This document shows, one piece after another, positions 20,151 to 31,378 of a DNA stretch of 50,561 nt. Every line of letters starts with the position of its first letter. The first letter of the stretch is position 1. The stretch comes from Oryzihumus sp036391795. GTDB lineage: Bacteria; Actinomycetota; Actinomycetes; Actinomycetales; Dermatophilaceae. The notes beneath the pieces were generated by a model that saw nothing but the letters and a program-made list of their open reading frames with translations, did no database searches and was not told the origin of the DNA. The stretch is from the NCBI RefSeq assembly GCF_036391795.1, contig NZ_DASVZH010000083.1:1-50561 (forward strand), in the 5' to 3' direction. A program made the position numbers and the translations under genes.

Positions 20151-21016
20151 CGCCGGGCCAGCTCGGCGATCCCGGCGGCGCGCATGGCCTCCAGCGGCGG
20201 CTCCAGCCCGGTCATCAGCTCGACCTGTGCGCCCGCCTGGTGCAGCAGCATCTCGAAGCCCGACACGACCACCGACCCCCTGTCCGCGAACGCCCGCGCG
20301 AGCGGCGTGGGCCAGCCCGCGTAGACGACATCAAACAGGACCGGGCCTCCCGCCGCAGCGGTTCCGGGCCAGCTGCCCACGGGGACCGCGGAGGCAAGGT
20401 CGTCAGCGACCTGCTCCCCCGCCCCGCCGGGCAGGGTGCTCGCCACCAGCGGCGTGCCCACGGCCAGGCGGGCAAGGTCGGACAACGGGCGGACCTGCGC
20501 CTCCACCCCGGCCCGCTCCGCGTGTGCCAGCGTCTCGGGCCGGGCCCGGTCCCGGACGGCGAACGTCACGCGGCGGGCGCCCAACCGTGCCAGCGCGGCC
20601 AGCACCGAGCGGGCGGTGGCCCCGGAGCCCAGGACCACGGCCTCCTCGAGCGCGGTGAGCCCCGCACCGGCCAGGGCCTGCTCGACGCCGTGGACGTCGG
20701 TGTTGTGCGCCGCCCAGCCGTCACCGGGCAGGCGCACCAGCGTGTTGACCGCTCCGACCTCCCGGGCCAGCGGCGACACCTCGTCGGCGACCTGGAAGGC
20801 CACCTCCTTGAGCGGCATCGTCAGGGACAGCCCCGCCCACTCCGACCCGAGGCCGCTGACGAAGTCGGCCAGCGCGGACTCGCGCACCTCGTGGGCGCAG
20901 TAGCGCCAGGACTCCAGCCGCAGCGCCCGGTAGGCCGCGTTGTGCAGCGCGGGCGACAGCGAGTGCACCACCGGCGACCCGAGAACGGCCGCGAGGTGTC
21001 CGGACCGGCTCAGCAC
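20147..21016 (-). CDS. aroE: Shikimate dehydrogenase
   Basis: NADPH-dependent reduction of 3-dehydroshikimate. It has 289 residues. Substrate-binding SLSPALHNAAYRAL, the catalytic Lys in LTMPLKEVA, the NTLVR and HNTDVHG motifs, and the Rossmann glycine loop VLGSGATARSVLAAL are in order; the C terminus has VYAGWPTPLA and GFEMLLHQAGAQ. The GTG at 21016 overlaps the mltG stop by 7 bases. Confidence 0.94.
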   Translation of the reverse strand: MLSRSGHLAAVLGSPVVHSLSPALHNAAYRALRLESWRYCAHEVRESALADFVSGLGSEWAGLSLTMPLKEVAFQVADEVSPLAREVGAVNTLVRLPGDGWAAHNTDVHGVEQALAGAGLTALEEAVVLGSGATARSVLAALARLGARRVTFAVRDRARPETLAHAERAGVEAQVRPLSDLARLAVGTPLVASTLPGGAGEQVADDLASAVPVGSWPGTAAAGGPVLFDVVYAGWPTPLARAFADRGSVVVSGFEMLLHQAGAQVELMTGLEPPLEAMRAAGIAELARR

Positions 21017-22212
21017 TTGCCCGGGTGCGCGCTGCACCACTGCTGGAAGAGCTTGACGTTGGCCGCGTGGCTGGCCGCGTCGGTCGCGAAGCGCGTCTCC
21101 CCCGTCTCGGGGTTGACCGCGACGAAGTAGAGCCACGGACCCGCCGCCGGGTGGGCGGCCGCCTGGATCGAGGCCGCGCCGGGGTTGCTGATCGGGCCGG
21201 CCGGCAGCCCCGCCACGCGGTAGGTGTTGTAGCCGTTGTTCGCAGCCCGCTCGGCGTTGGTGGTCGTGATCGCGCGGTGCTGCACGCCGTAGCTGACCGT
21301 GGAGTCCATCTGCAGCTTCATCTTCCTCGCCAGGCGGTTCTCGATGACCCGGGCGATCTTGGGACGGTCGGCGTCGCGCATCCCCTCGGCCTCGACGATG
21401 CTCGCGATGATGACCGTGCGCTCCATCGACGCCGGGCTGACCCCGAGCTGCTCCAGCTCGGCCACGGACTTGCTCACCATGATCCGCAGCTGCTCCGCGG
21501 CGGTGGCCTTGGGCGGGAACTCGTAGGTCGCCGGGAACAGGTAGCCCTCGAGGTTGCCCTGGGCGGCCGGGGGCAGGCCGAGCAGCTCCGGCTGTTTCGC
21601 CGCCGCCTCGTAGTCGGCGACCTTGACCCCGGTGGCCCTGCTCAGGATCGCGAAGACCTCGCTCTTCCACAGGCCCTCACGCAGCGTCACCCGGGGCACC
21701 GTGCGGTTCCTGGGGTCCAGCAGCATGGCCAGCGCGGCGGCCGCGCTCATGTGCAGCCGCAGCTGGTAGCTGCCGGGCTGGATCGAGGCAGCCTGCGGGT
21801 TGCCCTCGGCGAGGGCGGAGAAGGCCGAAGCGGTCTTGACCACGCCCGCCTGCTGCAGGGTGGCGCCGATGGCCCGGCCGGAGTCGCCGTCGTGGACCTC
21901 GATGGTGACCTTGCCGGTGCCCGACCCGGTCCAGTCGTCGCTCGCGGTCAGGCTCGCGACCAGCGGGCGCAGGTACTGCGTGGCGCCGAAGGCCGCACCG
22001 CCGACGAGGACCAGCGACAGGGTGAGGACGAGGAAGCGCCGGCCGCGGCGCCGGCGGGCACGCCGGCGCTGCTCGCGCTGCTGCCGTGCCATGGCCTGGC
22101 GGTGCTGGGCGCGGGTCGGACCGGTGGGTGGTGCGGTCCGTCGCACCGGCGGGCTGGGGGCCTGGCCCTCGGCGTCGCCGAAGATCGAGTCGACCAGGTG
22201 GTCTTCCTTCAT
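21010..22212 (-). CDS. mltG: Endolytic murein transglycosylase MltG
   Basis: Cleaves nascent peptidoglycan in the membrane and helps set glycan length. It has 400 residues. A cytoplasmic N terminus of about 58 residues, very rich in Arg and Gln (QQREQRRRARRRRGRR), leads to one transmembrane helix (about 60-80), a LysM-like region and the YceG domain. The catalytic Glu is in ASIVEAEG; further marks are MDSTVSYG and PISNPGAASIQAAAHPA. The ATG overlaps the ruvX stop (ATGA). Confidence 0.93.
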   Translation of the reverse strand: MKEDHLVDSIFGDAEGQAPSPPVRRTAPPTGPTRAQHRQAMARQQREQRRRARRRRGRRFLVLTLSLVLVGGAAFGATQYLRPLVASLTASDDWTGSGTGKVTIEVHDGDSGRAIGATLQQAGVVKTASAFSALAEGNPQAASIQPGSYQLRLHMSAAAALAMLLDPRNRTVPRVTLREGLWKSEVFAILSRATGVKVADYEAAAKQPELLGLPPAAQGNLEGYLFPATYEFPPKATAAEQLRIMVSKSVAELEQLGVSPASMERTVIIASIVEAEGMRDADRPKIARVIENRLARKMKLQMDSTVSYGVQHRAITTTNAERAANNGYNTYRVAGLPAGPISNPGAASIQAAAHPAAGPWLYFVAVNPETGETRFATDAASHAANVKLFQQWCSAHPGKC

Positions 22213-22706
22213 CGCGTCTGACCCTTTGCCTTGGCCCTGGGCTTGCGGAGCGTGACCAGCTCCCCGGGCGGCCGACCGGACGTGCGCTCGGCGTCGAGCG
22301 CTGCCTGCAGGATGAGCACCGCCGCCGCCTGGTCGACCACGGCGCGCTGCTGGCGGCCGGCGACACCACTGTCGCGCAGACGGCGATGGGCGTCCACCGT
22401 GGTCAGCCGTTCGTCGACCAGGCGCACCGGGACCGGGCGCACCAGGGCCGCGAGCTCGCGGGCCCAGGCACGGGCCGCCTCGGCGGCCGGCCCCTCCTGC
22501 CCGGACAGCGACCGGGGCAGGCCGACGACGACCTCGAGGGCCGCGCGCGCCGTGACCTCGGCCGCGACCTCCTCGCGGTCGCGCCCACCCTCGACGTCAC
22601 GCTCGAGCGTTCGCTCGGGGATGGCGAGCAGCCCCGAGGGGTCGCTCGCCGCCAGCCCGACACGCACGCTCCCGACGTCGACGCCGAGGCGGATGCCCTC
22701 GCGCAC
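22209..22706 (-). CDS. ruvX: Holliday junction resolvase-like / pre-16S rRNA nuclease YqgF
   Basis: 165 residues with RNase H-like fold; the family processes the 5' end of 16S rRNA and was first described as a putative resolvase. GVDVGSVRVGLAASD holds the first catalytic Asp, VVGLPRSLSG the following strand, LVDERLTTVDAHRRL the Glu, and DQAAAVLILQAAL the last acidic residue. GTG 22706 begins two bases after the alaS stop. Confidence 0.92.
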   Translation of the reverse strand: MREGIRLGVDVGSVRVGLAASDPSGLLAIPERTLERDVEGGRDREEVAAEVTARAALEVVVGLPRSLSGQEGPAAEAARAWARELAALVRPVPVRLVDERLTTVDAHRRLRDSGVAGRQQRAVVDQAAAVLILQAALDAERTSGRPPGELVTLRKPRAKAKGQTR

Positions 22707-22708
22707 GC

Positions 22709-25417
<2,709 letters not shown>

Positions 25418-25570
25418 GCTCAAGTCCTCACTGCGTTGTCACTCGTGTCAGGCGGCCGCGGCAGCACGCCGTGACCGTGTCAAGGGGCTGACGTCCCGAC
25501 CAGTCGCCCATCCTCGCAGGGTATGCCGTGCGGGTGCGAGGGTGCGGCGGGTCCGGGAAAGGCGTCGGCG

Positions 25571-25873
25571 CTAGCGGGCGCGCGGGCCGGTCGGGTCATC
25601 GAGCAGGCGGCGGGCCGCCTCGGCGTCCATCGCCCGGCCGTCGGGCAGCGTGGCGGTGTCGATGCCGAGGGCGAAGCGCAGCTCCTCCTCGCGCTCGGCC
25701 ATGCCGTCGCGCACGGCCTCGGCCATCTCCTTGAGGCCCTCGCCGATCCCCGCGAGGCCGCTGGCGACCCCGGCCGGGGTGTAGGCCTCGGCGACCTTGG
25801 TGACCTTGCGGACGGCCAGGACCCCGACGGTCGCGCCGAGGGCGACCCAGAACAGTCGTCGCACCCCGATCAC
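25571..25873 (-). CDS. Small conserved actinobacterial protein (DUF6167-like)
   Basis: 100 residues. A short N-terminal hydrophobic helix (RLFWVALGATVGVLAV) is followed by a charged helical region. The gene is conserved just upstream of alaS in many actinobacteria with no assigned role. The GTG start overlaps the stop of the DUF948 gene (GTGA), so the two are translated together and probably act at the membrane together. Confidence 0.75.
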   Translation of the reverse strand: MIGVRRLFWVALGATVGVLAVRKVTKVAEAYTPAGVASGLAGIGEGLKEMAEAVRDGMAEREEELRFALGIDTATLPDGRAMDAEAARRLLDDPTGPRAR

Positions 25874-26259
25874 CCCTTCCGGCGGCGCCGGCCGGCCGCC
25901 TTGCCCTGGGCGTTGCCCTTCATCGCCGAGCGCACGCCATAGCTGAACGCGGCGACCTTGACCACCGGCGAGCCGAGCGTGGCGGCGAACAGCGAGGTGA
26001 GCGCGTTGACGTTGGTGGACATCGTGGCGACGTTGGCCGTGATGGTGTCCACCCGCACGATCTGCTCGTTGGTCGAGGCGACCGTGTCGGTCACCTGCGA
26101 CAGCAGCGGCACGGTCTGCTCGGAGACGCCACGGACGCCGAGTCTGGCCTCGTCGAGCACCTTGCCGGCCTTGCCGATGACCGAGCCGAGGCGGATCACC
26201 ACGTAGGCGAACGCCAGGGCCGCGATCAGTCCGGCGATGTCGCCGAGGGACACGCTCAC
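25870..26259 (-). CDS. DUF948 domain protein
   Basis: 129 residues. One N-terminal transmembrane helix (about 6-28, GDIAGLIAALAFAYVVIRLGSVIG) precedes a long amphipathic helix with the DUF948 pattern (TVPLLSQVTDTVASTNEQIVRVDTI) and a basic tail AAGRRRRKG. Unknown function, methyl-accepting-protein-like coiled coil. GTG 26259 is the most upstream reasonable start; GTG 26253 is possible. TAGGGT about 70 bases upstream is a -10 candidate. Confidence 0.8.
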   Translation of the reverse strand: MSVSLGDIAGLIAALAFAYVVIRLGSVIGKAGKVLDEARLGVRGVSEQTVPLLSQVTDTVASTNEQIVRVDTITANVATMSTNVNALTSLFAATLGSPVVKVAAFSYGVRSAMKGNAQGKAAGRRRRKG

Positions 26260-26352
26260 ACTCTCACCTCACGCCTGGGAACGGTTGCGACGAGGCGCCG
26301 TCCACGGGCCGGCCGCACTGTCTGTCGGGAACCCTACCGCCCGGTCCCGGGC

Positions 26353-27390
26353 TCAGGCGCTCGCCTCCGCGACGAGGCTCTCCTTGACCTCCGGGAAGTG
26401 GCAGGCGATCGAGTGCCCGGTGCCCGCGTCGGCCTTGGCCTCCAGCGGCGGCTCCTGGCTGGCGCAGATGTCCTGGGCCTTCCAGCAGCGGGTGCGGAAG
26501 CGGCAGCCGCTCGGCGGGTTGATCGGGCTGGGCACGTCACCGGCGAGGCGGATCCGCTCCCGCGGCGGCACGCCGCGCACCGCGCCGAGGTCCGGCACGG
26601 CCGACAGCAGCGCCTGCGTGTAGGGGTGCTGCGGCGCGGTGTAGACCTGCTCGCGGTCACCGACCTCGACCATCTTGCCGAGGTACATCACCGCGACCCG
26701 GTCGCAGAAGTGGCGCACGACGCCGAGGTCGTGGGCGATGAAGACGAACGCGATGCCGAGGTCGCGGCGCAGCTCCTCCAGGAGGTTCATGACCTGGGCC
26801 TGGATCGAGACGTCCAGAGCCGAGACCGGCTCGTCGGCCACGATCACCTGCGGCTCGACGGCGAGGGCGCGGGCGATGCCGATGCGCTGGCGCTGGCCGC
26901 CGGAGAACTCGTTGGGGTAGCGGTTGTGGTGCTCGGGGTTGAGGCCCACCCGCTCGAGCAGCTCCTGGACCCGCTGGATCTCCTTGCCCTTGGCCAGCCC
27001 GTGGACCTGCAGCGGGGTGCTGACGATCGAGCCGACGGTCTGGCGCGGGTTCAGCGAGCTGTAGGGGTCCTGGAAGACCATCTGCAGCTCGCGGCGGAAC
27101 GGGCGCATCTTCGGCTCCGGCAGGCCGGCGAGGTCGGTTCCCTCGAACAGGATCTGCCCGCTGGTCGGCTTGTACAGCCGCGTGATTGCCCGGCCGAGGG
27201 TCGACTTGCCACAGCCGGACTCCCCCACCAGGCCCAGCGTCTGGCCCTTGCCGAGGTCGAAGGAGACCCCGTCGACGGCCAGCACGAGCTGCCGTTTGGC
27301 GAACAGGCCATCGGTGTTCTTGATCGGGAAGTGCATCTTCAGGTCACGGACGCTCAGCAGGGGCGTGCCGGACGCGGGGGTGCTGCTCAC
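26353..27390 (-). CDS. Oligopeptide/dipeptide ABC transporter ATPase (OppF type)
   Basis: 345 residues. Walker A GESGCGKST, Q-loop MVFQDPYSSLNPRQ, signature FSGGQRQRIGIARAL, Walker B VIVADEPVSALDVS and the switch His in IAHDLGVV. The C-terminal oligopeptide-transporter extension has cysteines in SGCRFRTRCWKAQDICASQEP, where relatives bind a cluster or metal. Pairs with the OppD-type ATPase 12 bases upstream. Ribosome binding site AAGGAG lies about 7 bases before GTG 27390. Confidence 0.93.
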   Translation of the reverse strand: MSSTPASGTPLLSVRDLKMHFPIKNTDGLFAKRQLVLAVDGVSFDLGKGQTLGLVGESGCGKSTLGRAITRLYKPTSGQILFEGTDLAGLPEPKMRPFRRELQMVFQDPYSSLNPRQTVGSIVSTPLQVHGLAKGKEIQRVQELLERVGLNPEHHNRYPNEFSGGQRQRIGIARALAVEPQVIVADEPVSALDVSIQAQVMNLLEELRRDLGIAFVFIAHDLGVVRHFCDRVAVMYLGKMVEVGDREQVYTAPQHPYTQALLSAVPDLGAVRGVPPRERIRLAGDVPSPINPPSGCRFRTRCWKAQDICASQEPPLEAKADAGTGHSIACHFPEVKESLVAEASA

Positions 27391-27402
27391 GGGTACTCCT
27401 TC

Positions 27403-28512
27403 TCAGGCCAGGCCCGGCTCGACCTCGGCCGTGAAGATGGCCCGGGGGTCGGCGAGGTGGCAGCGGGATGCGTCGGTGCCCACCTGGTCGCGGCGGACCA
27501 GCTCGGGCAGCTCGGTGCGGCACAGGTCGCCGGCCACCCGGTCGACGTACGGGCAGCGGGGGTGGAAGGAGCAGCCGGAGGGCAGGTTGACCAGGCTCGG
27601 CGGGTTGCCCCGGATCGGGCGCAGCATCTCGTGCTCGGTCGACACCGAGGGGATCGACTCGAGCAGACCCCACGTGTAGGGGTGGGTCGGGCTGGCCAGC
27701 ACCTCCTGGGCCGTGCCGTACTCGACGGCGCGGCCGGCATACATCACCAGCACGTCGTCGGCGACCTCCGCGACGACCCCGAGGTCGTGCGTGATGAGCA
27801 TGATCGCCGAGCCGAACTCCTTCTGGAGGTCGTTGAGCAGGTCCAGGATCTGGGCCTGCACGGTGACGTCGAGGGCGGTCGTCGGCTCGTCGGCGATGAG
27901 CAGCTTGGGGTCGTTGACCAGCGCCATGGCGATCATCGCGCGCTGGCGCATGCCGCCGGAGAACTCATAGGGGTACTGGTCGATGCGGCGCTGGGGGTTG
28001 GGGATGCCGACCCGGTCCAGCATCTCCAGGGCCCGGGCGCGCGCCACCTTCTTGGACACCTTGTGGTGGGCGCGGTAGGCCTCGGCGATCTGCCAGCCGA
28101 CCTTGAAGTACGGGTGCAGCGAGGACTGCGGGTCCTGGAAGATCATCGACGCCTGGTCGCCCCGGACCTTGCGCATGTCCTGGCTGGACATGCCGACGAT
28201 CTCCTGGCCGCCGAGCCTGATCGAGCCGCTCATGCGGGTGCGTCTCATGTCGTGCAGGCCCATGACGGCCATGCTCGACACGGACTTGCCGGAGCCGGAC
28301 TCGCCGACGATGGCCAGCGTGCGACCCATGGGCAGCTGGTAGCTCAGGCCCTGGACCGCCTGGACCGCACCGTCAGCCGTCGGGAAGTCGACCCGCAGGT
28401 CGTCCACGACGAGGAACGGGTCCTGGCCGGAGGGGTTGGTGACCCGGCGGGCGCGGGTGACCGTCTGCGGACGGCCGGAGGCGGTGGCCTCGGTGGCCGA
28501 GGTCTGGCTCAT
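27403..28512 (-). CDS. Oligopeptide/dipeptide ABC transporter ATPase (OppD type)
   Basis: 369 residues. Walker A GESGSGKSV, Q-loop IFQDPQSSLHP, signature FSGGMRQRAMIAMAL, Walker B LLIADEPTTALDVT and switch His in ITHDLGVVAEVAD. The C-terminal motif SGCSFHPRCPYVDRVAGDLC carries the family cysteines. An N-terminal polar extension of about 30 residues precedes the ATPase core. ATG 28512 overlaps the stop of the permease gene (ATGA). Confidence 0.93.
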   Translation of the reverse strand: MSQTSATEATASGRPQTVTRARRVTNPSGQDPFLVVDDLRVDFPTADGAVQAVQGLSYQLPMGRTLAIVGESGSGKSVSSMAVMGLHDMRRTRMSGSIRLGGQEIVGMSSQDMRKVRGDQASMIFQDPQSSLHPYFKVGWQIAEAYRAHHKVSKKVARARALEMLDRVGIPNPQRRIDQYPYEFSGGMRQRAMIAMALVNDPKLLIADEPTTALDVTVQAQILDLLNDLQKEFGSAIMLITHDLGVVAEVADDVLVMYAGRAVEYGTAQEVLASPTHPYTWGLLESIPSVSTEHEMLRPIRGNPPSLVNLPSGCSFHPRCPYVDRVAGDLCRTELPELVRRDQVGTDASRCHLADPRAIFTAEVEPGLA

Positions 28513-29504
28513 GACAACCTCACGCGGGGGTCGAGGAAGGAGTAGACGATGTCGACCAGGAGGTTCATGACCACCAGGACCACGGCCCCGACGATCACCG
28601 TGCCCATGATCATCGGCAGGTCGGAGTTGTTGAAGCTCTGGAGCACGAGGTTCCCGATGCCCGGGAGGTCGAAGATGCGCTCGGTGAAGATCGAGCTGAC
28701 GATCAGGTAGGCGATGTCGAGGCCGTAGATCGTCACGACCGGAGTGATCGCGGCCCGCAGGCCGTGAAGGTAGGTCACCCGCCGCTCGCTGATGCCCTTG
28801 CTGCGGGCGGTGCGGACGTAGTCCTCGCTCAGCGACTCCACCATCGACCCGCGCGAGTACCGCGTGTAGGAGGTGGAGTTGTAGATGCCCAGGACCAGCC
28901 ACGGGGCCAGGAAGCCCAGGAACCACTTCACCGGGCCGTACTGCGCGATCGGGAAGTAGCCGGGCCGCGGCAGGATCGGGAAGCTGATCACGAGGTAGAG
29001 GAAGACGAGCAGGGCCACCAGGTAGTACGGGATCGAGCTCATCACCAGGGTGGCCCCGACGAGGGCGCGGTCACCCGCGGTCCCGCGCCGACGGGCAGCC
29101 ATCGAGCCCATGGTCACGCCGACGCCGAAGAAGATGACCGAGGCGCCGAGCACCACCGTGAGGGTGACCGGCAGGCGGCTGCCGATCTGCTGCAGCACCG
29201 GCTGGCCGGTCTTGAACGAGTAGCCCAGGCAGGGTGCCGCGCAGTGCGTCGTGGTGCCGCCGTCGGTGAAGTCACGGCCGAAGACGATGCCCCCGGCGTA
29301 GTCGGCGAACTGCTCCGTCACCGGCCGGTCGAGGTTGAGGCTCTTCTTGATGTCCTCGTAGCGCTGTTGGGAGCACCGCGTGTCGCCGCAGATGGCGGAG
29401 GCCGGGTCGCTCGGCGCGATGAAGAACAGCGCGAACGAGGCGATCAGGGTCGCGATGACGACCGAGATCGCGCTGATGATGCGCCGGGTGAGGAAGGTGA
29501 ACAC
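28509..29504 (-). CDS. Oligopeptide ABC transporter permease (OppB type)
   Basis: 331 residues with about six transmembrane helices. The EAA coupling loop reads DYVRTARSKGISERRVTYLHGLRAAITPVVT in full and is the contact to the ATPases. Between helices 1 and 2 is a long outer loop with CGDTRCSQQRYE and CAAPCLG cysteines, probably extracytoplasmic. GTG start at 29504. It lies behind a strong hairpin that separates it from the binding-protein gene. Confidence 0.92.
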   Translation of the reverse strand: MFTFLTRRIISAISVVIATLIASFALFFIAPSDPASAICGDTRCSQQRYEDIKKSLNLDRPVTEQFADYAGGIVFGRDFTDGGTTTHCAAPCLGYSFKTGQPVLQQIGSRLPVTLTVVLGASVIFFGVGVTMGSMAARRRGTAGDRALVGATLVMSSIPYYLVALLVFLYLVISFPILPRPGYFPIAQYGPVKWFLGFLAPWLVLGIYNSTSYTRYSRGSMVESLSEDYVRTARSKGISERRVTYLHGLRAAITPVVTIYGLDIAYLIVSSIFTERIFDLPGIGNLVLQSFNNSDLPMIMGTVIVGAVVLVVMNLLVDIVYSFLDPRVRLS

Positions 29505-29537
29505 GTGGGGGCACTCCCGCAGTGGTGGGCCGCTCGG

Positions 29538-29574
29538 TGACCGGTGGCCGGGCGCGGGGCCCGGCCACCGGTCA
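29538..29574 (-). terminator. 16-bp hairpin between binding-protein and permease genes
   Basis: TGACCGGTGGCCGGGC (29538-29553), loop GCGGG, then its perfect reverse complement (29559-29574). It starts 19 bases after the oppA stop on the minus strand and has no T tract. Such intercistronic stems commonly protect the binding-protein message or cause partial termination, raising binding protein over permease. Confidence 0.7.
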
Positions 29575-29593
29575 GGGATGAGCTGGGGTCAGG

Positions 29594-31339
29594 TCAGCTC
29601 TTGACGAACATCTGGGTGAAGATCGGCAGACCCTGGGTCGGGTCACCGACGGCGCCACCCACCTTGTTGCCGACGACGATGGCCATCTTGTCGTAGTAGA
29701 ACGGCAGCGCCGGCAGGTACGTCTCGAGGATGTACTTGTCGAGCTCACCCCACTTGGCGGCCTGCTGGTCCAGCGGCAGCGCGGAGACGTCGTCGATCTT
29801 CTTGTCCAGGGCGGGGTCCTGGAGCATGCCGATCGAGTTCTGGTCCTTCACCGACTGGGACTTGAACAGCACCGGGAACCACGAGGAGCCGCTCGGCCAG
29901 TCGGAGCACCAGCCGCGGGGCGACCACAGCATGTTGGCCGCACCGGAGTAGTTGCCGGTGTACTTGCGGATCTGGGCCTTCGGCACGCCGATCGGCTTGA
30001 CCGTGAAGCCGGCCGCCTCGAGGAACTTGGTGCGGGCCTGGGTCAGCTGCGAGGAGGTCTGGCTGTCGTTGGAGTAGTACCAGGACAGCTGGAAGCCGAG
30101 CTTGCCGGCCGCCTGCAGCATCTGCTTGGCCTTGGCCGGGTCGCCCTGGCCGGTGCCGGTCAGACCCGGGACGGTGAACTTGGTGTAGCCCGGGACGGCC
30201 GGGGGCAGGATCGAGGACGCCGGCTCGGTGGTGAGGCTGGTGTTGCCGGCCACCTTGTTCATCTCGTCCCAGTTGTAGGCCACGGCGATCGCCTTGCGGA
30301 CCTCGAGCGGGATCTTGCGGGTGTCCATCTGCTCGACGATGGTGCAGGGGCTGGCGCCCTGGATCAGCTGGGCCTTCTTGTCACCGGTCAGCTGCGGGAC
30401 GACCGAGGCGTCGATGTTGTCGTACTCGACCGCCGCCGCGTCCGGACCCTGGCTGGCCAGGACCTGCTGCTGGCTCTTGATGGCGTCGCCGCCCCACTTG
30501 AAGTCCCACGCGTCGACGTACTGGTGACGCACCGGGTCGGTGTTGGGGTCCCAGTTGGGGTTCTTGACCAGCTTGAGCTCCGCGCCCGGGTTGTAGCTCT
30601 GCCACATGTACGGACCCGTGGTCATCGGGTGCTGCTCGTAGCTCTGCTTGGTGTCCTTCGCCTGCGGGATCGGCGTGAACATCGGGAACGTGCCGTAGTA
30701 GGGCAGGTCCGGGAACGGGGTCTTGAGGTGGATGACCAGCGTGCTGTCATCCGGGGTCTCGACACCCTTGTAGTCCTGGCCCGAGGCGTAGGGACCCTTG
30801 TAGGTGTCGGCGTCCTTGAAGTAGGACAGCTGGTAGGTCGGGCCCGCGTCGAAGACGTCGTGCGCGAAGGACCGCTTGATCGCGTAGGCGAAGTCCGCGG
30901 CCTTGACCGGCGTGCCGTCCTGGTACTTGATGCCCTTCTTGAGCTTGAAGGTCCAGGTCAGCTTGTCAGCGGAGACCTTGCCCAGGTCCTCGGCGAGGTC
31001 CGGCACCAGCACGGGCTTGCCGTCGCGGATGTCGAACTGGGTCAGCGTCCGGAACGCGAGCTTCGCGATCTGGTTGCCGTCGGTGTAGTAGATGTTGGTC
31101 GGGTCGAACGTCGAGGGCGTGGACTCGGCGTAGACCGTCATGGTCCCGCCCTTCTTCGCCCCCGCGATGTCCTTGGCCGGGCCCTTGGCGGACTCGTCGG
31201 TGGCCTTCTGCTGCGCACCGGCGATCGTGTTGGACGAGGAGCCCCCCACGTCCTTGGCATTGCTGGACGGCGTGCCGCACGCGGCCAGTCCGATCACAGC
31301 CACGGCAGAGATGAGCGCCGTACCCTTCAATCGAATCAC
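29594..31339 (-). CDS. Oligopeptide-binding lipoprotein (OppA/SBP family 5)
   Basis: 581 residues. Signal peptide with lipobox LAAC (Cys about residue 21, then GTPSSN) tethers it outside the membrane. The SBP_bac_5 domain shows DPTNIYYTDGNQIAKLAFRTL, LTWTFKLKKGIKYQDGTPVKAADFAYAIKRS and the late WSPRGWCSDWPSG stretch. Likely substrates are peptides; this is family-level inference. GTG 31339 has AAGGAGAA about 8 bases upstream, which fixes the start. Confidence 0.93.
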   Translation of the reverse strand: MIRLKGTALISAVAVIGLAACGTPSSNAKDVGGSSSNTIAGAQQKATDESAKGPAKDIAGAKKGGTMTVYAESTPSTFDPTNIYYTDGNQIAKLAFRTLTQFDIRDGKPVLVPDLAEDLGKVSADKLTWTFKLKKGIKYQDGTPVKAADFAYAIKRSFAHDVFDAGPTYQLSYFKDADTYKGPYASGQDYKGVETPDDSTLVIHLKTPFPDLPYYGTFPMFTPIPQAKDTKQSYEQHPMTTGPYMWQSYNPGAELKLVKNPNWDPNTDPVRHQYVDAWDFKWGGDAIKSQQQVLASQGPDAAAVEYDNIDASVVPQLTGDKKAQLIQGASPCTIVEQMDTRKIPLEVRKAIAVAYNWDEMNKVAGNTSLTTEPASSILPPAVPGYTKFTVPGLTGTGQGDPAKAKQMLQAAGKLGFQLSWYYSNDSQTSSQLTQARTKFLEAAGFTVKPIGVPKAQIRKYTGNYSGAANMLWSPRGWCSDWPSGSSWFPVLFKSQSVKDQNSIGMLQDPALDKKIDDVSALPLDQQAAKWGELDKYILETYLPALPFYYDKMAIVVGNKVGGAVGDPTQGLPIFTQMFVKS

Positions 31340-31378
31340 TGCGATTCTCCTTGTCTTGCCTCGATGGGCCACGCTGCG

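Noticed and set aside
21010..22212. MltG with ASIVEAEG in place of the usual ASIVEKE as a possible defect.
   Set aside because: The catalytic Glu is retained; the following residues vary in the family.
25478..25483. TTGACA on the minus strand upstream of alaS.
   Set aside because: No -10 box at 16-18 bases downstream, so not called a promoter. TACCCT at 25518-25523 is another -10-like site but without a -35. No T-box motif was found in the alaS leader.
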